64,000 nucleotides of DNA, taken from Pasteurella atlantica. GTDB lineage: Bacteria; Pseudomonadota; Gammaproteobacteria; Enterobacterales; Pasteurellaceae. This document shows, piece by piece, positions 49,373-60,139 of this stretch; position 1 is the stretch's first letter; every line of letters starts with the position of its first letter. The stretch covers positions 2,108,001 to 2,172,000 of the forward strand of contig NZ_OY856306.1 of the NCBI RefSeq assembly GCF_963693435.1. Reading direction: 5' to 3'. The notes beneath the pieces are model-generated. The model ran no database searches and had not been told where the DNA came from. It saw only the letters and a program-made list of their open reading frames with translations. A program made the position numbers and the translations under genes.

Positions 49373-50455
49373 TTATAACATTGAAGAGTGTGATTTATTC
49401 AATAATTTGGTCATCAATCTTTCTGCACTTTGTTCAAGTTCGATACCAAAGCGTTTTAAGACATTTTTCTTTTGAGTAAATTTCACTTCAATAACCTCTT
49501 TTTCTTCAATGGCGTTTAAAATTATATCATCACTGGTTGAAATTTCATCAACTAGTTTTAGATCTAACGCTTGTTGTCCAAACCAATGTTCGCCAGTTGC
49601 CACTTTTTCAATATTTAATTGTGGGCGATGTTGTGTGACAAATTGTTTAAATAGTTTATGGGTTTCTTCCAATTCTTGTTGAAATTTTTTCTTACCTGCT
49701 TTGCTATTTTCTCCCATTAAGGTGACCGTACGTTTATATTCACCAGCTGTCATTACATCAACATCGACATCGTGTTTTTTCAGTAAACGATGAATATTTG
49801 GTACTTGTGCAACTACTCCAATTGAACCAATTACCGCAAATGGCGCTGAAATAATTTTATCTGCTACACAGGCCATCATATATCCACCACTTGCTGCAAC
49901 TTTATCAACAGTGATAGTTAAAGGAATATGTCGTTCTTTTAGGCGTGCTAATTGTGATGCAGCCAAGCCATAGCCATGAACGACACCCCCTGGGCTTTCT
50001 AACTTTAATAATACTTCATCATACTCGGGTCTGGCTAAGGCAACGACCGCATCAATTTCTTTACGTAAGCAATCAACACCACTTGCCATTATGTCACCGT
50101 TAAAATTTAATACAAAAAGACGAGATCTCACCTCTTCTTCCTGTTCATTTTCAACTTCTGGATTTTTAGATTTTTTAGCTAATTTTAAACGTTTTTTCTC
50201 TGCTTTTGCCTTTGCTTTTTGCTCTTTTTTCTCTGCTTTCTCTTTCGCTTTTTGCTCTGCTTCACTTAAAAAGAAATTACCTAAGGCGGTCTTGCTTTCT
50301 TTATATTTTTCCGTTAAATTTTTAACTGAAATTTCACCTTGTTGTCCTTGTTTTTTACTTTCTAATACCATCATTACAATTGCAATGACGACGCCAAATA
50401 CAGTTAATAATTCTAATAAGAAAATACCGTAATTTAATAAAACTTCTTTCCACAT
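49373..50455 (-). CDS. sohB: Inner-membrane S49 peptidase SohB
   Basis: Signal-peptide-peptidase-like serine protease anchored in the inner membrane, active on the periplasmic side. 360 residues: N-terminal membrane helix (about 9-29), a strongly charged Lys/Glu-rich linker (about 62-105), then the protease domain with nucleophile serine in VAASGGYMMACVAD (about 185-198) and a Lys in the S49 region (EYKRTVTLMG). E. coli SohB is 349 residues. RBS weak. Confidence 0.9.
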   Translation of the reverse strand: MWKEVLLNYGIFLLELLTVFGVVIAIVMMVLESKKQGQQGEISVKNLTEKYKESKTALGNFFLSEAEQKAKEKAEKKEQKAKAKAEKKRLKLAKKSKNPEVENEQEEEVRSRLFVLNFNGDIMASGVDCLRKEIDAVVALARPEYDEVLLKLESPGGVVHGYGLAASQLARLKERHIPLTITVDKVAASGGYMMACVADKIISAPFAVIGSIGVVAQVPNIHRLLKKHDVDVDVMTAGEYKRTVTLMGENSKAGKKKFQQELEETHKLFKQFVTQHRPQLNIEKVATGEHWFGQQALDLKLVDEISTSDDIILNAIEEKEVIEVKFTQKKNVLKRFGIELEQSAERLMTKLLNKSHSSML

Positions 50456-50473
50456 AATGTGTTGTATCCTTTT

Positions 50474-51775
50474 TTAATGTTTAATTGATAATAAAAAATC
50501 GCTCACTGTATGAAACGAACCAAAAACAAGAATGACATCTTTTTCAGTTGCAATATCAAATACTTTGTTTGTTGCTTGTTCCATATTTTCATAATGATAA
50601 GCGGTTACATTTGGTATGAAATTTACCATTTTTTCTAAAATTATTTGACCTCTTTGTCCTCTAAAACAATCTAAAGTTACACAATGCCACTCATTAATAA
50701 TATCTTGTAGTGGTGTAATAATTCCATTTAAATCTTTATCTTCCAAGACACTAAATAGCGCATAAATTTTTTGATGAGGTTGTTTTAATTGAATTAATCG
50801 CTCAGCTAAATGACGAGTAGCGTGAGGATTATGTCCTACATCAACAATAACTTGTGCAAGCGGTATTTTTTTTGAGAAATTTACAAAATCTTGTTGTGTT
50901 AAAAATTGAAATCGTCCTGTTAATTGAGTTTCTATAACCGCTTCTTCAATAATGGTTTCACTGATCTTAAAAGGTAAATGGGTTAAAACGGCGAGTGCTG
51001 TTGCAACATTTGGATAGGGAATTTTGGGTAAAGCAAGATTTTCAAAACAAACTTTATCAGATTGCCAAATAAAGCGGTCAGATTTGATTGAAAATTTGTA
51101 ATTTTTATCACAAATAAATGCTTGGCACCCTAGTAATTTAATTTGCTCAATAATACTTTGAGGACAATCTTTCTCTCCTATTACAACAGGAATATTTGGT
51201 CTAAAAATACCTGCTTTTTCTCGTCCTATATCTTCTCTGTTATCTCCTAAAAATGCGATATGATCAATATCAATAGAGGTAATCACTGCAAAATCAGGAT
51301 CAACAATATTAGTCGCATCAAGACGACCACCTAATCCTACTTCTAAAATCACTACATCTAAATTTGCTTGCTTAAACAGATCTAATGCTGAAAGAGTGCT
51401 GTATTCAAAATAACTTAATGATACTTTCTTATGTTCTGTAATTTTTACAAAAGAACGAATATGTGCGTCATCATCTAATAATTCACCATTAATCCGTACT
51501 CTTTCGTTATAACGTATTAAATGTGGTGAAGAATAAACACCTACTTTTTTCCCTGCTTTAAGTAATGCAGTTTCTAAAAATTTACAGGTTGAACCTTTGC
51601 CATTAGTTCCTGCAACAGTAATGATATAAGGTGCGGGTTTAAGTAAATTTAACGTACAAGCGACAGATTTTACTCGCTCCAAACCTAAATCAATGGCTTT
51701 ACAATGACTTGTTTCTAAATAGGAAAGCCACGTTTCTAAAGAATTCGTGGCTTGAGGAGAACTCATTATTGTCAT
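50474..51775 (-). CDS. folC: Dihydrofolate/folylpolyglutamate synthase
   Basis: Bifunctional enzyme adding glutamate to dihydropteroate and polyglutamate to folates. 433 residues. Mur-ligase-like P-loop VAGTNGKGSTCKFLE (about 54-68), then LEVGLGGRLDATN (about 145-157), DHIAFLGDNREDIGREKAGI and a C-terminal VIVDVGHNPHATR. The start at 51775 overlaps the accD stop by one base; a second ATG nine bases in (51766) is also possible. Order accD-folC is as in E. coli. Three USS cores occur within the gene. Confidence 0.95.
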   Translation of the reverse strand: MTIMSSPQATNSLETWLSYLETSHCKAIDLGLERVKSVACTLNLLKPAPYIITVAGTNGKGSTCKFLETALLKAGKKVGVYSSPHLIRYNERVRINGELLDDDAHIRSFVKITEHKKVSLSYFEYSTLSALDLFKQANLDVVILEVGLGGRLDATNIVDPDFAVITSIDIDHIAFLGDNREDIGREKAGIFRPNIPVVIGEKDCPQSIIEQIKLLGCQAFICDKNYKFSIKSDRFIWQSDKVCFENLALPKIPYPNVATALAVLTHLPFKISETIIEEAVIETQLTGRFQFLTQQDFVNFSKKIPLAQVIVDVGHNPHATRHLAERLIQLKQPHQKIYALFSVLEDKDLNGIITPLQDIINEWHCVTLDCFRGQRGQIILEKMVNFIPNVTAYHYENMEQATNKVFDIATEKDVILVFGSFHTVSDFLLSIKH

Positions 51776-52683
51776 TAGGCTGTTTCTTCTGTAACCTGCT
51801 CAGTCAAAAGCAATACTTCTTCTTGAAAAGGCGAAGGTTGATTTGTCATTTTAGCGACTAATCCTGCTAGAGTATCTCGCATTTTGCTACGATGTACAAT
51901 CATATCTAATGCACCGTGGTCTAATAAAAATTCAGCACGTTGAAAACCTTCTGGTAAGGTTTCACGTACGGTTTGTTCGATAACACGAGCACCAGCAAAC
52001 CCGATTAATGCTTTTGGTTCTGCAATATGAATATCACCAAGCATTGCAAAACTTGCAGATACACCACCAAAGGTCGGATCTGTCATTACAGAAATAAAAG
52101 GCACGCCTTTTTCTTTTAATTTTGCTAATACCGCACTGGTTTTTGCCATTTGCATAAGTGAGAATAATGCCTCTTGCATTCTTGCACCACCAGAAGCGGC
52201 AAAACAAATGAAAGGAATATTTTCTTCTAGTGCTTTTTCAGCCGCTAATACAAATTTTTGCCCAACGGTTGTACCCATTGAACCACCCATAAATTCAAAA
52301 TCAAATGCAGCGGCGACGACCGGCATTTTATAAAGAGTGCCTTTCATTGCAATAAGAGCATCTTTCTCTCCTGTTTGCTTTTGGGCGGCATTTAAGCGAT
52401 CTTTATATTTTTTTAAATCTTTAAATTTTAAAATATCCTGTGGTTCTAATTCTGCACCTAACTCTTCCATACTATTTTCATCAAATAGATTTAATAAACG
52501 CAAACGAGCAGGCACTCGCATATGATGATCACACTTAGGACACACTTGCATATTACGTTTTAAATCTTCAACATATAAAATTTGCTGACAACTTGTACAT
52601 TTTGTCCATACTCCCTCAGGAATACTTGCTTTACTACTTTGAGATGATGATTTTGTACCTAAAATTCTTTCAATCCAGCTCAT
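51775..52683 (-). CDS. accD: Acetyl-CoA carboxylase carboxyltransferase subunit beta
   Basis: Transfers carboxyl from biotin to acetyl-CoA, first step of fatty acid synthesis. 302 residues. N-terminal zinc ribbon with CTSCQQ (about 29-34) and CPKCDHH (about 51-57); the crotonase-like core has [20 protein letters not shown] (about 165-184) and [11 protein letters not shown]. The upstream gap 52684-53097 should hold its promoter. Confidence 0.97.
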   Translation of the reverse strand: MSWIERILGTKSSSQSSKASIPEGVWTKCTSCQQILYVEDLKRNMQVCPKCDHHMRVPARLRLLNLFDENSMEELGAELEPQDILKFKDLKKYKDRLNAAQKQTGEKDALIAMKGTLYKMPVVAAAFDFEFMGGSMGTTVGQKFVLAAEKALEENIPFICFAASGGARMQEALFSLMQMAKTSAVLAKLKEKGVPFISVMTDPTFGGVSASFAMLGDIHIAEPKALIGFAGARVIEQTVRETLPEGFQRAEFLLDHGALDMIVHRSKMRDTLAGLVAKMTNQPSPFQEEVLLLTEQVTEETA

Positions 52684-53097
52684 TTTTTAACCTTTATATT
52701 TCTCTGAGAAAACGATGTAATATTAAACCATAAAATGGCTATTTTGGGTATGTTAAATTATAAATCTTACTTAATAAACATAGAGCAAAATTATACTTGA
52801 ACAAAAAATATACACATTAATAAAACAACCCTTTATTTTAATTTGGAAATAAACTTTATTACCATCGTCCAAGCATAAACAAACATTAATCAAATAGTTT
52901 TTGTTTAATATTCAACCTTTACAAGAAAATAAATAACTAAAAATATTATAAGTTTTAAAAGTATAAGCTTGTCCTGATTTAATAAATATAAATAAAATAT
53001 CTTAATCTCTCATAGCAAAGCGGTTAGATTCTTATTAAAATTTGCATATTTTAACAATTATCTAACCGCTTAATATCTTCAGAAAATAGTGAATATA
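52684..53097. other. Intergenic region with inverted USS pair
   Basis: No gene. AAGCGGTTAGAT (53018-53029) and its exact complement (53060-53071) form a 12-bp stem with a 30-nt A/T loop 27 bp past the lysine-transporter stop, probably serving as its terminator on the minus strand. At about 52953-52976 the minus strand carries CAGGACAAGC then TTATACTTTT, a motif also near 33.83 kb. The rest is A/T-rich and should hold the accD promoter. Confidence 0.6.
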
Positions 53098-54624
53098 TTA
53101 ACTGGCTCTCTTTTTAAAGATTAAAATCAAAGTAGTAAAGACTACTGCCGTAACAACAAAACCAATAAGCATTGAGCCACTAAATCCTAATGCTAAATAA
53201 CCTAAAGTTGTAGTGGCTGCGACTAACATTGCATAAGGAAGCTGTGATGTAACGTGATCGATATGATTACACTGTGCTCCTGTTGAAGATAAAATCGTCG
53301 TATCTGAAATTGGAGAGCAATGATCACCACATACTGCTCCTGCCATTACAGCCGATAAACAAGGTAAAATTAATGTAGGATCTGCATTTGCTGCCATTGA
53401 TGCTGCTATTGGAAGCATAATACCGAAAGTTCCCCAGCTTGTCCCTGTTGAAAATGCCATTCCAGCAGCTAGAATAAATAAAATTGCAGGTAAAAAGCCT
53501 GAATGAATATTCCCGACCACTAATGTTGACAGATATTTTCCTGTTTGCATATCTCCTACTACACCATTAATTGTCCACGCAAAGCAGAGAATAAGAATAG
53601 CACCTAGCATTGATTTTGCACCAATACCCCAAGATTTAGTATATTCTGAAAGGTTAAATCTACCATCAATGATAAGACAAAGTGTCGCTACAATGAGTGA
53701 CATCACGCCACCCACAACTAATGATATTCCTACCGTTGTATTTTCAAAAGCACCTAAGATACTGAATGCTTTACCATCACTAGCGAGAGCTTCATAACCC
53801 GTATAAATCATCATTGTTACTGTTGCTAAAATAAGTGTTATAATGGGCAATAATAAATTACGCACCTTTCCTTCTTCTATTAAAGACTCTTCTTCAACCA
53901 CTTCTCTATTCATTGCTTCTTTTTCAAAACGTGCCATTGATGCGATATCAAAAGAAAAGTAAGAGACGACAAATACCATAATCATAGAAAAAATAGCATA
54001 AAAGTTCATTGCACTCATTGTCATAAATGCACCAAGTGGTGAATATTGTGTAATTGAATGAGTGGCTAATAATCCTGCCACTAAGGTAATAATGTATGCT
54101 CCCCAGCTAGAAATAGGCATTAACACACACATTGGTGCAGCGGTCGAGTCAAGAATATAAGCAAGTTTGGCTCGAGAAACTTTGAATTTATCGGTAACAG
54201 GACGTGCAATGGCACCCACTGCTAAACTATGAAAATAGTCATCAATAAAGGTAAAAAAGACCAAGCTAGCAGCCATTAATTTTGCACCACGTCTTCCTTT
54301 TATTCTTTTTTGTGCCCAATTAGCAAATGCTTGGTTACTGCCTGAAATACTTAATAATGTGGTTAATACTCCTAATAAAACAAGGAATAGTAGAATATTT
54401 ACACTACCAGAATTAAGCCCTCCATCAGTGTAAACCAATGAAATAAAACTATCTTTTATATAAATTAAGCTATTTAAAATATTACCATCAGCGAGCATAA
54501 ACGCACCGACAATAATCCCAATACTTAAAGATAGAATTACTTTACGAGTAAAAATAGCTAATAGTAGTGCCAATAATGCGGGTACTAATGACCATATAGA
54601 ATGGGAATAATCAATTAAGTTCAT
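53098..54624 (-). CDS. NhaC-family transporter under lysine-riboswitch control (LysW type)
   Basis: 508-residue inner-membrane protein with about 12 hydrophobic segments. NhaC-superfamily signs: FFTFIDDYFHSLAVG (about 122-136), LDSTAAPMCVLMPISSWGAY (about 157-176), and GDHCSPISDTTILSSTGA (about 433-450). Although often named Na+/H+ antiporter, a lysine riboswitch directly upstream indicates that its expression responds to lysine, so it is likely a lysine transporter, as proposed for the NhaC-like LysW of Haemophilus and others. RBS AGAGGA. Confidence 0.85.
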   Translation of the reverse strand: MNLIDYSHSIWSLVPALLALLLAIFTRKVILSLSIGIIVGAFMLADGNILNSLIYIKDSFISLVYTDGGLNSGSVNILLFLVLLGVLTTLLSISGSNQAFANWAQKRIKGRRGAKLMAASLVFFTFIDDYFHSLAVGAIARPVTDKFKVSRAKLAYILDSTAAPMCVLMPISSWGAYIITLVAGLLATHSITQYSPLGAFMTMSAMNFYAIFSMIMVFVVSYFSFDIASMARFEKEAMNREVVEEESLIEEGKVRNLLLPIITLILATVTMMIYTGYEALASDGKAFSILGAFENTTVGISLVVGGVMSLIVATLCLIIDGRFNLSEYTKSWGIGAKSMLGAILILCFAWTINGVVGDMQTGKYLSTLVVGNIHSGFLPAILFILAAGMAFSTGTSWGTFGIMLPIAASMAANADPTLILPCLSAVMAGAVCGDHCSPISDTTILSSTGAQCNHIDHVTSQLPYAMLVAATTTLGYLALGFSGSMLIGFVVTAVVFTTLILIFKKRAS

Positions 54625-54724
54625 AAAATCCTCTGTGTTGTGTTTACAAGAAGATCGAACAAAAAGTAGAAGGAAAAAGAATTGCTAGAGATGAAGAATT
54701 TAATCAATTTAGAACAGATTTTAC

Positions 54725-54911
54725 TCTTAACTAGTAGCACTCCATCATTCTTATATAAAAAATGATGACAGTGTTATCCCTTTCGGAAATAACCCCAACC
54801 AATCAAAGTGACCTTCAATTGATTTCGGCAAATACACCTTTCTTCTATCTTCAACGTTATCCACTCAAATAGAATACTCTTTGTATTCGCACCTCTACGA
54901 TCTGTAAGATC
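54725..54911 (-). promoter_or_regulatory. Lysine riboswitch (L box)
   Basis: On the minus strand the conserved blocks appear in order: GTAGAGGTGCG (from 54898), TTTGCCGAA, TTGGTTGGGG, a stem with CCGAAAGG, CTGTCATC, and GATGGAGTGCTAC (ending 54734). GTAG at 54898-54895 pairs with CTAC at 54737-54734 to close P1. This is the lysine aptamer. It precedes the NhaC-family gene by about 100 nt. I could not identify a clear terminator in that stretch, so transcriptional versus translational control is open. Boundaries approximate. Confidence 0.9.
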
Positions 54912-54917
54912 AAGAGT

Positions 54918-54946
54918 AGATTACATTAATAACATTATTTTGACAA
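54918..54946 (-). promoter_or_regulatory. Promoter of the lysine-riboswitch transcript
   Basis: On the minus strand -35 TTGTCA (54946-54941), 17-bp spacer, -10 TAATCT (54923-54918). The predicted start, near 54911, coincides with the 5' end of the aptamer. The remaining gap to nagZ (54947-55058) shows nothing else. Confidence 0.65.
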
Positions 54947-55058
54947 GTGCTAAGATAAATTTTTTAGCTCCTTAAATTCAATAACAAAGTGCAATGTTTG
55001 AAAAATAGTAATTGAAATGTAAGAAGGTGTCGCATTATACTTTTAATCTAAATTCATT

Positions 55059-56084
55059 TTAATCTTCACTATTTTCTTTAAATTCTAACCATTGTTCTTG
55101 GAGCTGACTTAATTGTTGAGAAGATTTTTTCCAACGAGAGCTGGTCTGTAATTCTTTCCAGTTAATATTACGGTGTTTGAGTAAAGATAGATGACGATCT
55201 TTATGCTCTTTGGTTGGTGTATATTTTAGGTTATCTAAGACCTGAATAACGCCCTGTCGCTCATTACAAAGCAGTAATAAATCACAACCTGCATTTAGGG
55301 ATTTTTGACTTCGTTCGACATAATCCCCCATAAAACTTGCCCCTTTCATACCCAAATCATCAGAAAAAATAATACCATTAAAATTAAGTTGTTTACGTAA
55401 AACGTCCTTTAACCAATAACTTGAACCGCTTGCGGGTTGATTGTCACATTGTGTATAAATCACGTGAGCAGGCATAATGGCGGAAAGTTTATTTTTCTGA
55501 ATTAAACTTACAAATGGCTGAATATCTTGAGCAAAAATCTCTGTTTTAGCGCGGTTATCAAAAGGTGTTTCCAAATGTGAATCAGCAACTACGTGACCGT
55601 GACCTGGAAAATGTTTTCCTGTTGTTGCCATTCCCACTTCTCGCATTCCATCAATAAAACTTTCTGCGATGGGTAATATCTCAGAAAGTTTACTACCAAA
55701 TGAGCGATCACCAATGGCTTTACATTGATGTCCTAAATCCAAGACAGGTGCAAAACTCAAATCAATATCCAATGCTAACATTTCTACTGCCATCACCCAC
55801 CCAGCCTCTTTGGCTAGGTGAGGCTTATTTAAAGCAAGAAAAGATTGCATTGCAGGAAGCTGAGTAAAACCATTTCTAAAACGTTGTACTCTGCCCCCTT
55901 CTTGATCAACTGTAATCAATAACGGTTTCTTTACTTGAGAACGAATAGCGTCAATTAACGCCTGAAGTTGTTCTTTATCGTAAAAATTACGACTAAAGAG
56001 AATTAACCCAGACACAAAAGGATGGGCTAATATCTCTTTTTCTTCTTGAGTCAGTGTTTTACCTACCAGATCTATAAGTAACAT
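55059..56084 (-). CDS. nagZ: Beta-N-acetylhexosaminidase NagZ
   Basis: Cytosolic GH3 enzyme that removes GlcNAc from recycled anhydromuropeptides, part of peptidoglycan recycling. 341 residues (E. coli 341). The GH3 motif KHFPGHG (about 163-169) and nucleophile Asp in [12 protein letters not shown] (about 243-254) are present; [14 protein letters not shown] (about 56-69) is typical. Follows potC by 21 bp and may be read with the pot genes. Confidence 0.96.
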   Translation of the reverse strand: MLLIDLVGKTLTQEEKEILAHPFVSGLILFSRNFYDKEQLQALIDAIRSQVKKPLLITVDQEGGRVQRFRNGFTQLPAMQSFLALNKPHLAKEAGWVMAVEMLALDIDLSFAPVLDLGHQCKAIGDRSFGSKLSEILPIAESFIDGMREVGMATTGKHFPGHGHVVADSHLETPFDNRAKTEIFAQDIQPFVSLIQKNKLSAIMPAHVIYTQCDNQPASGSSYWLKDVLRKQLNFNGIIFSDDLGMKGASFMGDYVERSQKSLNAGCDLLLLCNERQGVIQVLDNLKYTPTKEHKDRHLSLLKHRNINWKELQTSSRWKKSSQQLSQLQEQWLEFKENSED

Positions 56085-56105
56085 AATAATTTTTTCTAAA
56101 GGTTA

Positions 56106-56879
56106 TTAATTTATCTTACTTTTTTTACCAATTAATTGGCTTAAAATAATTAATATAAGTGAGAATACAATCATTAAAGTCGCCAGAGCATTAACTTCTG
56201 GTGTTACTCCCGTTTTTACCAAAGAGAAAATTTTCAATGGCAATACTTCATAACTCACCCCTGTTACAAAAGAAGAAATAACAACATCATCTAGTGAAAT
56301 AGTAAAGCTGAGTAACCAACCTGATACTATTGCAGGCAGAATTAGAGGAAAAATAATTTTGCTTAAAATCGTAAACTCACTTGCCCCTAAATCTCTTGCT
56401 GCATCAAGCATTTTTCCATCAAAATCACTTAATCGTGAAGAAACCGTTACTACTACATAAGGTAAACAGAATGTAATATGTGCAAATAATAATGACCAAA
56501 ATCCTAATGCCATTCCAACAAACATAAAAAGTGCAAGGAATGAAACCGCCATTACGATATCTGGCGACATCATCACAACAAATAACATTCCTCCCACGAA
56601 CTGTTTACCTCTAAAACGATAACGATACAACGCAATCGCAGTTAAACCGCCAATGATAGTCGCAATGGTAGCGGCACAAAAGGCAATAGTGACTGAATGT
56701 AACGCAGATTGCATTAAAGTATCATTGTTAAATAAACGTTCATACCATTTCCAATCAAACCCTTTCCAACGCATTCCATAACGATCAGCATTAAAAGAGT
56801 TAACCACTAAAATAACAATTGGAATATACAAAAAAGCATAGACACCAAGACTAAAAAGGTTTCTTAATACACGTTTCAT
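56106..56879 (-). CDS. potC: Spermidine/putrescine ABC transporter permease PotC
   Basis: Second permease of the PotABCD polyamine importer. 257 residues, six hydrophobic segments. EAA-type loop DAARDLGASEFTILSKIIFP (about 157-176) contacts PotA. LSFTISLDDVVISSFVTG is highly typical of PotC. Start overlaps the potB stop by one base. potD, the polyamine-binding protein gene, would be expected next but nagZ follows. Confidence 0.96.
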   Translation of the reverse strand: MKRVLRNLFSLGVYAFLYIPIVILVVNSFNADRYGMRWKGFDWKWYERLFNNDTLMQSALHSVTIAFCAATIATIIGGLTAIALYRYRFRGKQFVGGMLFVVMMSPDIVMAVSFLALFMFVGMALGFWSLLFAHITFCLPYVVVTVSSRLSDFDGKMLDAARDLGASEFTILSKIIFPLILPAIVSGWLLSFTISLDDVVISSFVTGVSYEVLPLKIFSLVKTGVTPEVNALATLMIVFSLILIILSQLIGKKSKIN

Positions 56880-57739
56880 CAGCTTAACTCCACCTTTTTA
56901 TTTAATAGTTTATTGGCTCGGTAGTAAATATATAACATCACTGCCATTAATACCGTTAAAGCGACGCTAATTGCTGAACCAAATGGCCAATTACGAGTGA
57001 CTAAAAATTCACTCTTAATCACATTACCCACCAATAGCACTTTTGCTCCACCCAGTAAGTCTGCGACATAGAACATTCCCATTGCAGGAAGTAATACTAA
57101 TAAACAGCCAGCAATAATACCCGGCATTGTTAATGGTAAGATAACGCGTAGAAAACGCTGAAAACCATTTGCTCCCAGATCTTTTGCTGCTTCTAATAAG
57201 CGATTATCTAATTTTTCAATTGAAGAATAGAGGGGTAAAATCATAAAAGGCAATAAAATATAGACTAAACCAATAATCACCGCCACTTCAGTATTTAAAA
57301 TACGAATTGGACTATCAATCAAACCTATTGCTAATAATGCGTTATTTAACACCCCCTTTACACCTAAGAAAATTTTCATTCCATAAATTCGAATAAGTGA
57401 ATTTGTCCAAAATGGTAAAATCACTAAAAAGAGTAAAAATGGACGATATTTTTTAGGACTTTTTGCAATTAAAAAGGCAAAAGGGTAACCCACCAATAAA
57501 CATAATATTGTGGCAATTCCTGACATATACAAAGAATTCCATAATACTTTTGAATAAAGCGGATCAATTAAACGTTTATAGCTATCTAATGAAAAAGTAA
57601 ATTCAACAAGATTACTGCTATCTTTGGTCATTACGCTGGTCACAAACACCAATAAATTTGGCATTAAAACGAAGAAAACCAACCAGATAAAAATAACAGC
57701 GATAGTTACTTTTTGAAATTTATTACTCGTGAGTTTCAT
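56879..57739 (-). CDS. potB: Spermidine/putrescine ABC transporter permease PotB
   Basis: First permease of the polyamine importer. 286 residues from ATG at 57739, close to E. coli PotB (275) and beginning [11 protein letters not shown]. The open frame starts at 57766, but that ATG has no RBS, while GGAGG lies about 12 nt before 57739. Six hydrophobic segments; EAA loop [20 protein letters not shown]. Overlaps the end of potA by 17 bp, as in E. coli, indicating coupling. Confidence 0.95.
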   Translation of the reverse strand: MKLTSNKFQKVTIAVIFIWLVFFVLMPNLLVFVTSVMTKDSSNLVEFTFSLDSYKRLIDPLYSKVLWNSLYMSGIATILCLLVGYPFAFLIAKSPKKYRPFLLFLVILPFWTNSLIRIYGMKIFLGVKGVLNNALLAIGLIDSPIRILNTEVAVIIGLVYILLPFMILPLYSSIEKLDNRLLEAAKDLGANGFQRFLRVILPLTMPGIIAGCLLVLLPAMGMFYVADLLGGAKVLLVGNVIKSEFLVTRNWPFGSAISVALTVLMAVMLYIYYRANKLLNKKVELS

Positions 57740-58838
57740 TGTTAAGTACAACCTCCCAACCTTCATACCAAGTCAGTGCCACTTTCTGACCCACTGAGTG
57801 ATCGATATTAGGATCGTCTTCATTAAAGAACTCGCTAACTAATACTTTCATTCCGTTACGATCAAGCATCACGTTGGTTTCTAAGGTCATTCCTTTGTAG
57901 GTACGGTTGGTTACGTGACCAATTACGGCTTTAGCACTTTCATTTTCATCAAGCTCTTCAATTACAATGTCTTCTGGACGCAATAAAACATTTAATTTTT
58001 GCCCTTCAACAACAGGAAGATCCGTATGAATATCACAAATTCGACCTTCTACATTTGCTTTTACGGTTTTCGCATCAATACGTCCAATTGCGGTTGCTTC
58101 AAATACATTGATTTCACCAATAAAGCGTGCAATAAATAGGTTTTTCGGCTCTTCATAAATTTCACGAGGTGTGCCGTCTTGCTCGATGTTTCCTTCATTC
58201 ATCACTATAATACGATCTGACATTGTTAATGCCTCTTCTTGATCGTGAGTCACAAAAATAAAGGTAATACCGAGCTGACGTTGTAATTCTTTTAATTCAT
58301 TTTGCATCTCCTTACGCAATTTGTAATCTAACGCAGAAAGAGATTCATCCAGTAATAACACTTTTGGTTTATTGACCACCGCACGAGCAATCGCAATACG
58401 CTGTTGTTGTCCACCAGAAAGCTCACTTGGTTTACGGTTCGCCATTTGATCTAAACGAACCATTTTTAACGCATCCATTACACGAGGTTTAATTTCTGTA
58501 TTGGGTACTTTTTGCATTTTTAAACCAAATGCCACATTCTCAAAAATCGTCATATGAGGGAAAAGTGCATAACTTTGGAACACGGTATTGACGTGCCTAT
58601 GTTCTGCAGGAATATGAGTAATATCCTTACCATCTAGTTTAATCATCCCACCATTTGGCTCTTCTAATCCTGCAATTAAACGTAATACTGTTGTTTTACC
58701 ACAACCTGAAGGACCTAAAATAGTTAAAAACTCACCATTATTAATGGTAAGATCGAAATTTTCAATAATTGTTTTATCATCATAACGCTTGGTTAATGAA
58801 TGTAATTCAATGATGGGTGTTTGATTTGGCTTTTCCAT
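57723..58838 (-). CDS. potA: Spermidine/putrescine ABC transporter ATPase PotA
   Basis: ATPase of the polyamine importer. 371 residues. Walker [10 protein letters not shown] (about 41-49), signature [14 protein letters not shown], Walker [13 protein letters not shown], switch histidine in [14 protein letters not shown]. The C-terminal TOBE-type domain (about 245-371) is seen. RBS GGAGGGAA. Upstream gap 58839-59052 carries two USS cores in tandem and the promoter region. Confidence 0.97.
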   Translation of the reverse strand: MEKPNQTPIIELHSLTKRYDDKTIIENFDLTINNGEFLTILGPSGCGKTTVLRLIAGLEEPNGGMIKLDGKDITHIPAEHRHVNTVFQSYALFPHMTIFENVAFGLKMQKVPNTEIKPRVMDALKMVRLDQMANRKPSELSGGQQQRIAIARAVVNKPKVLLLDESLSALDYKLRKEMQNELKELQRQLGITFIFVTHDQEEALTMSDRIIVMNEGNIEQDGTPREIYEEPKNLFIARFIGEINVFEATAIGRIDAKTVKANVEGRICDIHTDLPVVEGQKLNVLLRPEDIVIEELDENESAKAVIGHVTNRTYKGMTLETNVMLDRNGMKVLVSEFFNEDDPNIDHSVGQKVALTWYEGWEVVLNNETHE

Positions 58839-59052
58839 CTACTGTTGTTTCCCTCCTAAATATCGAGAATGAGTAATAATTAATAAAAATGAATTGAATA
58901 ATTTTTTATCATTTTTTTGTATAAAATAAAAGCGGTTAATAATATAGTTAAAGCGGTTAGATTGAAAGAAAAATTTGCAAATTTTCCATAAAAAATTGCA
59001 ACATAATAAATAATTTAAATTATGCTGCAATTCTCTATTTTTAAGTGAGGTA

Positions 59053-59637
59053 TTAAACGTCTTTCGCCATTTCAAATTCAATTAACATCATTAGAATATG
59101 AATAACTTTAATATGTATTTCTTGAGTGCGATCAGCATAACGAAAATGCGGAACACGAATTTCGATATCTGCAATTCCTGCCATTTTCCCACCATCTTTA
59201 CCCGTCATTGCAATGGTTTTCATTCCTTTGGCTTTGGCAGTTTGCATTGCATTGATAATATTTTGTGAATTTCCAGAAGTGGAAAGCCCAAATAATACAT
59301 CTCCTTTTTTTCCTACCCCCTCTACATAACGAGAGAACACATATTCATAACCAAAATCATTACTTACACAACTTAAATGACTAACGTCAGAAATAGCGAT
59401 TGCAGGGTAACTTGGACGATTTTCACGATAACGCCCTGTTAATTCTTCGGCGAAATGCATTGCATCACAATGCGAACCTCCGTTTCCACAAGATAGTACC
59501 TTACCACCTTGTTTAAAGCTATTTGAAATTAATAATGCCGCCTCTTGAATTAACTGAATATTTTTTTCATCAGTCATAAATTTATTCAAAACATCTGCGG
59601 CTTCTTGTAATTCACTTAAAATTTGTTGTTGATACAT
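59053..59637 (-). CDS. gmhA: Sedoheptulose 7-phosphate isomerase GmhA
   Basis: Makes D-glycero-D-manno-heptose 7-phosphate for LOS core heptose. 194 residues (E. coli 192). SIS fold: [20 protein letters not shown] (about 51-70) with the zinc-site His, then [17 protein letters not shown] (about 115-131). RBS AAGGAG. Close to gloA on the same strand (10 bp). Confidence 0.97.
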   Translation of the reverse strand: MYQQQILSELQEAADVLNKFMTDEKNIQLIQEAALLISNSFKQGGKVLSCGNGGSHCDAMHFAEELTGRYRENRPSYPAIAISDVSHLSCVSNDFGYEYVFSRYVEGVGKKGDVLFGLSTSGNSQNIINAMQTAKAKGMKTIAMTGKDGGKMAGIADIEIRVPHFRYADRTQEIHIKVIHILMMLIEFEMAKDV

Positions 59638-59647
59638 TGATTGCTCC

Positions 59648-60058
59648 TTAGCTATTACCTAGTCCTTTTTGGGCACTTTTATTTTCAATAAATTCAATTT
59701 TATAACCATCAGGATCTTCTGCAAATGCAATAATAGTATTGCCACCTAACACAGGACCTGCTTCACGAGTAATTTTACCCCCTGCTTTTTTTATCGCTTC
59801 ACAAGTTGCATATATATCATCCACTCCCAGAGCAATATGTCCATAAGCAGTACCTAAGTCATAATTTTCTGTTCCCCAGTTATAGGTTAACTCAATAACT
59901 GCTCCTTTGTCTTCATCCTCATAACCTACAAAAGCAAGGGTATATTTGTATTCTTTATTTTCACTCATTCTGAGTAAACGCATTCCTAAAATTTTTGTAT
60001 AAAAGTGAAGAGAACGCTCTAAATCGCCTACTCGAAACATTGTATGTAAAATTCGCAT
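59648..60058 (-). CDS. gloA: Lactoylglutathione lyase (glyoxalase I)
   Basis: Converts the methylglyoxal-glutathione hemithioacetal to S-lactoylglutathione. 136 residues (E. coli 135). Metal ligands are in place: His5 ([16 protein letters not shown]), Glu56 (VIELTYNWG), His74 (YGHIALGV) and Glu122 (YKIEFIE). RBS GGAG. Confidence 0.97.
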   Translation of the reverse strand: MRILHTMFRVGDLERSLHFYTKILGMRLLRMSENKEYKYTLAFVGYEDEDKGAVIELTYNWGTENYDLGTAYGHIALGVDDIYATCEAIKKAGGKITREAGPVLGGNTIIAFAEDPDGYKIEFIENKSAQKGLGNS

Positions 60059-60139
60059 TAAAACTCCTAATTGGGTTATTACAAAGTGCTCACATTATGG
60101 CATAATACCCCTTTAAAATCATCGCTAAATTTATTTATT

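Noticed and set aside
54625-54724. Terminator as expression platform of the lysine riboswitch
   Set aside because: No stable stem followed by a T-run found; a weak TGCTA/TAGCA pairing is possible but not convincing.
58839-59081. 80-residue open frame between potA and gmhA
   Set aside because: Rich in Asn/Phe/Leu as expected from A/T-rich DNA, no RBS, overlaps the end of gmhA and two USS copies; read as promoter region of potA.
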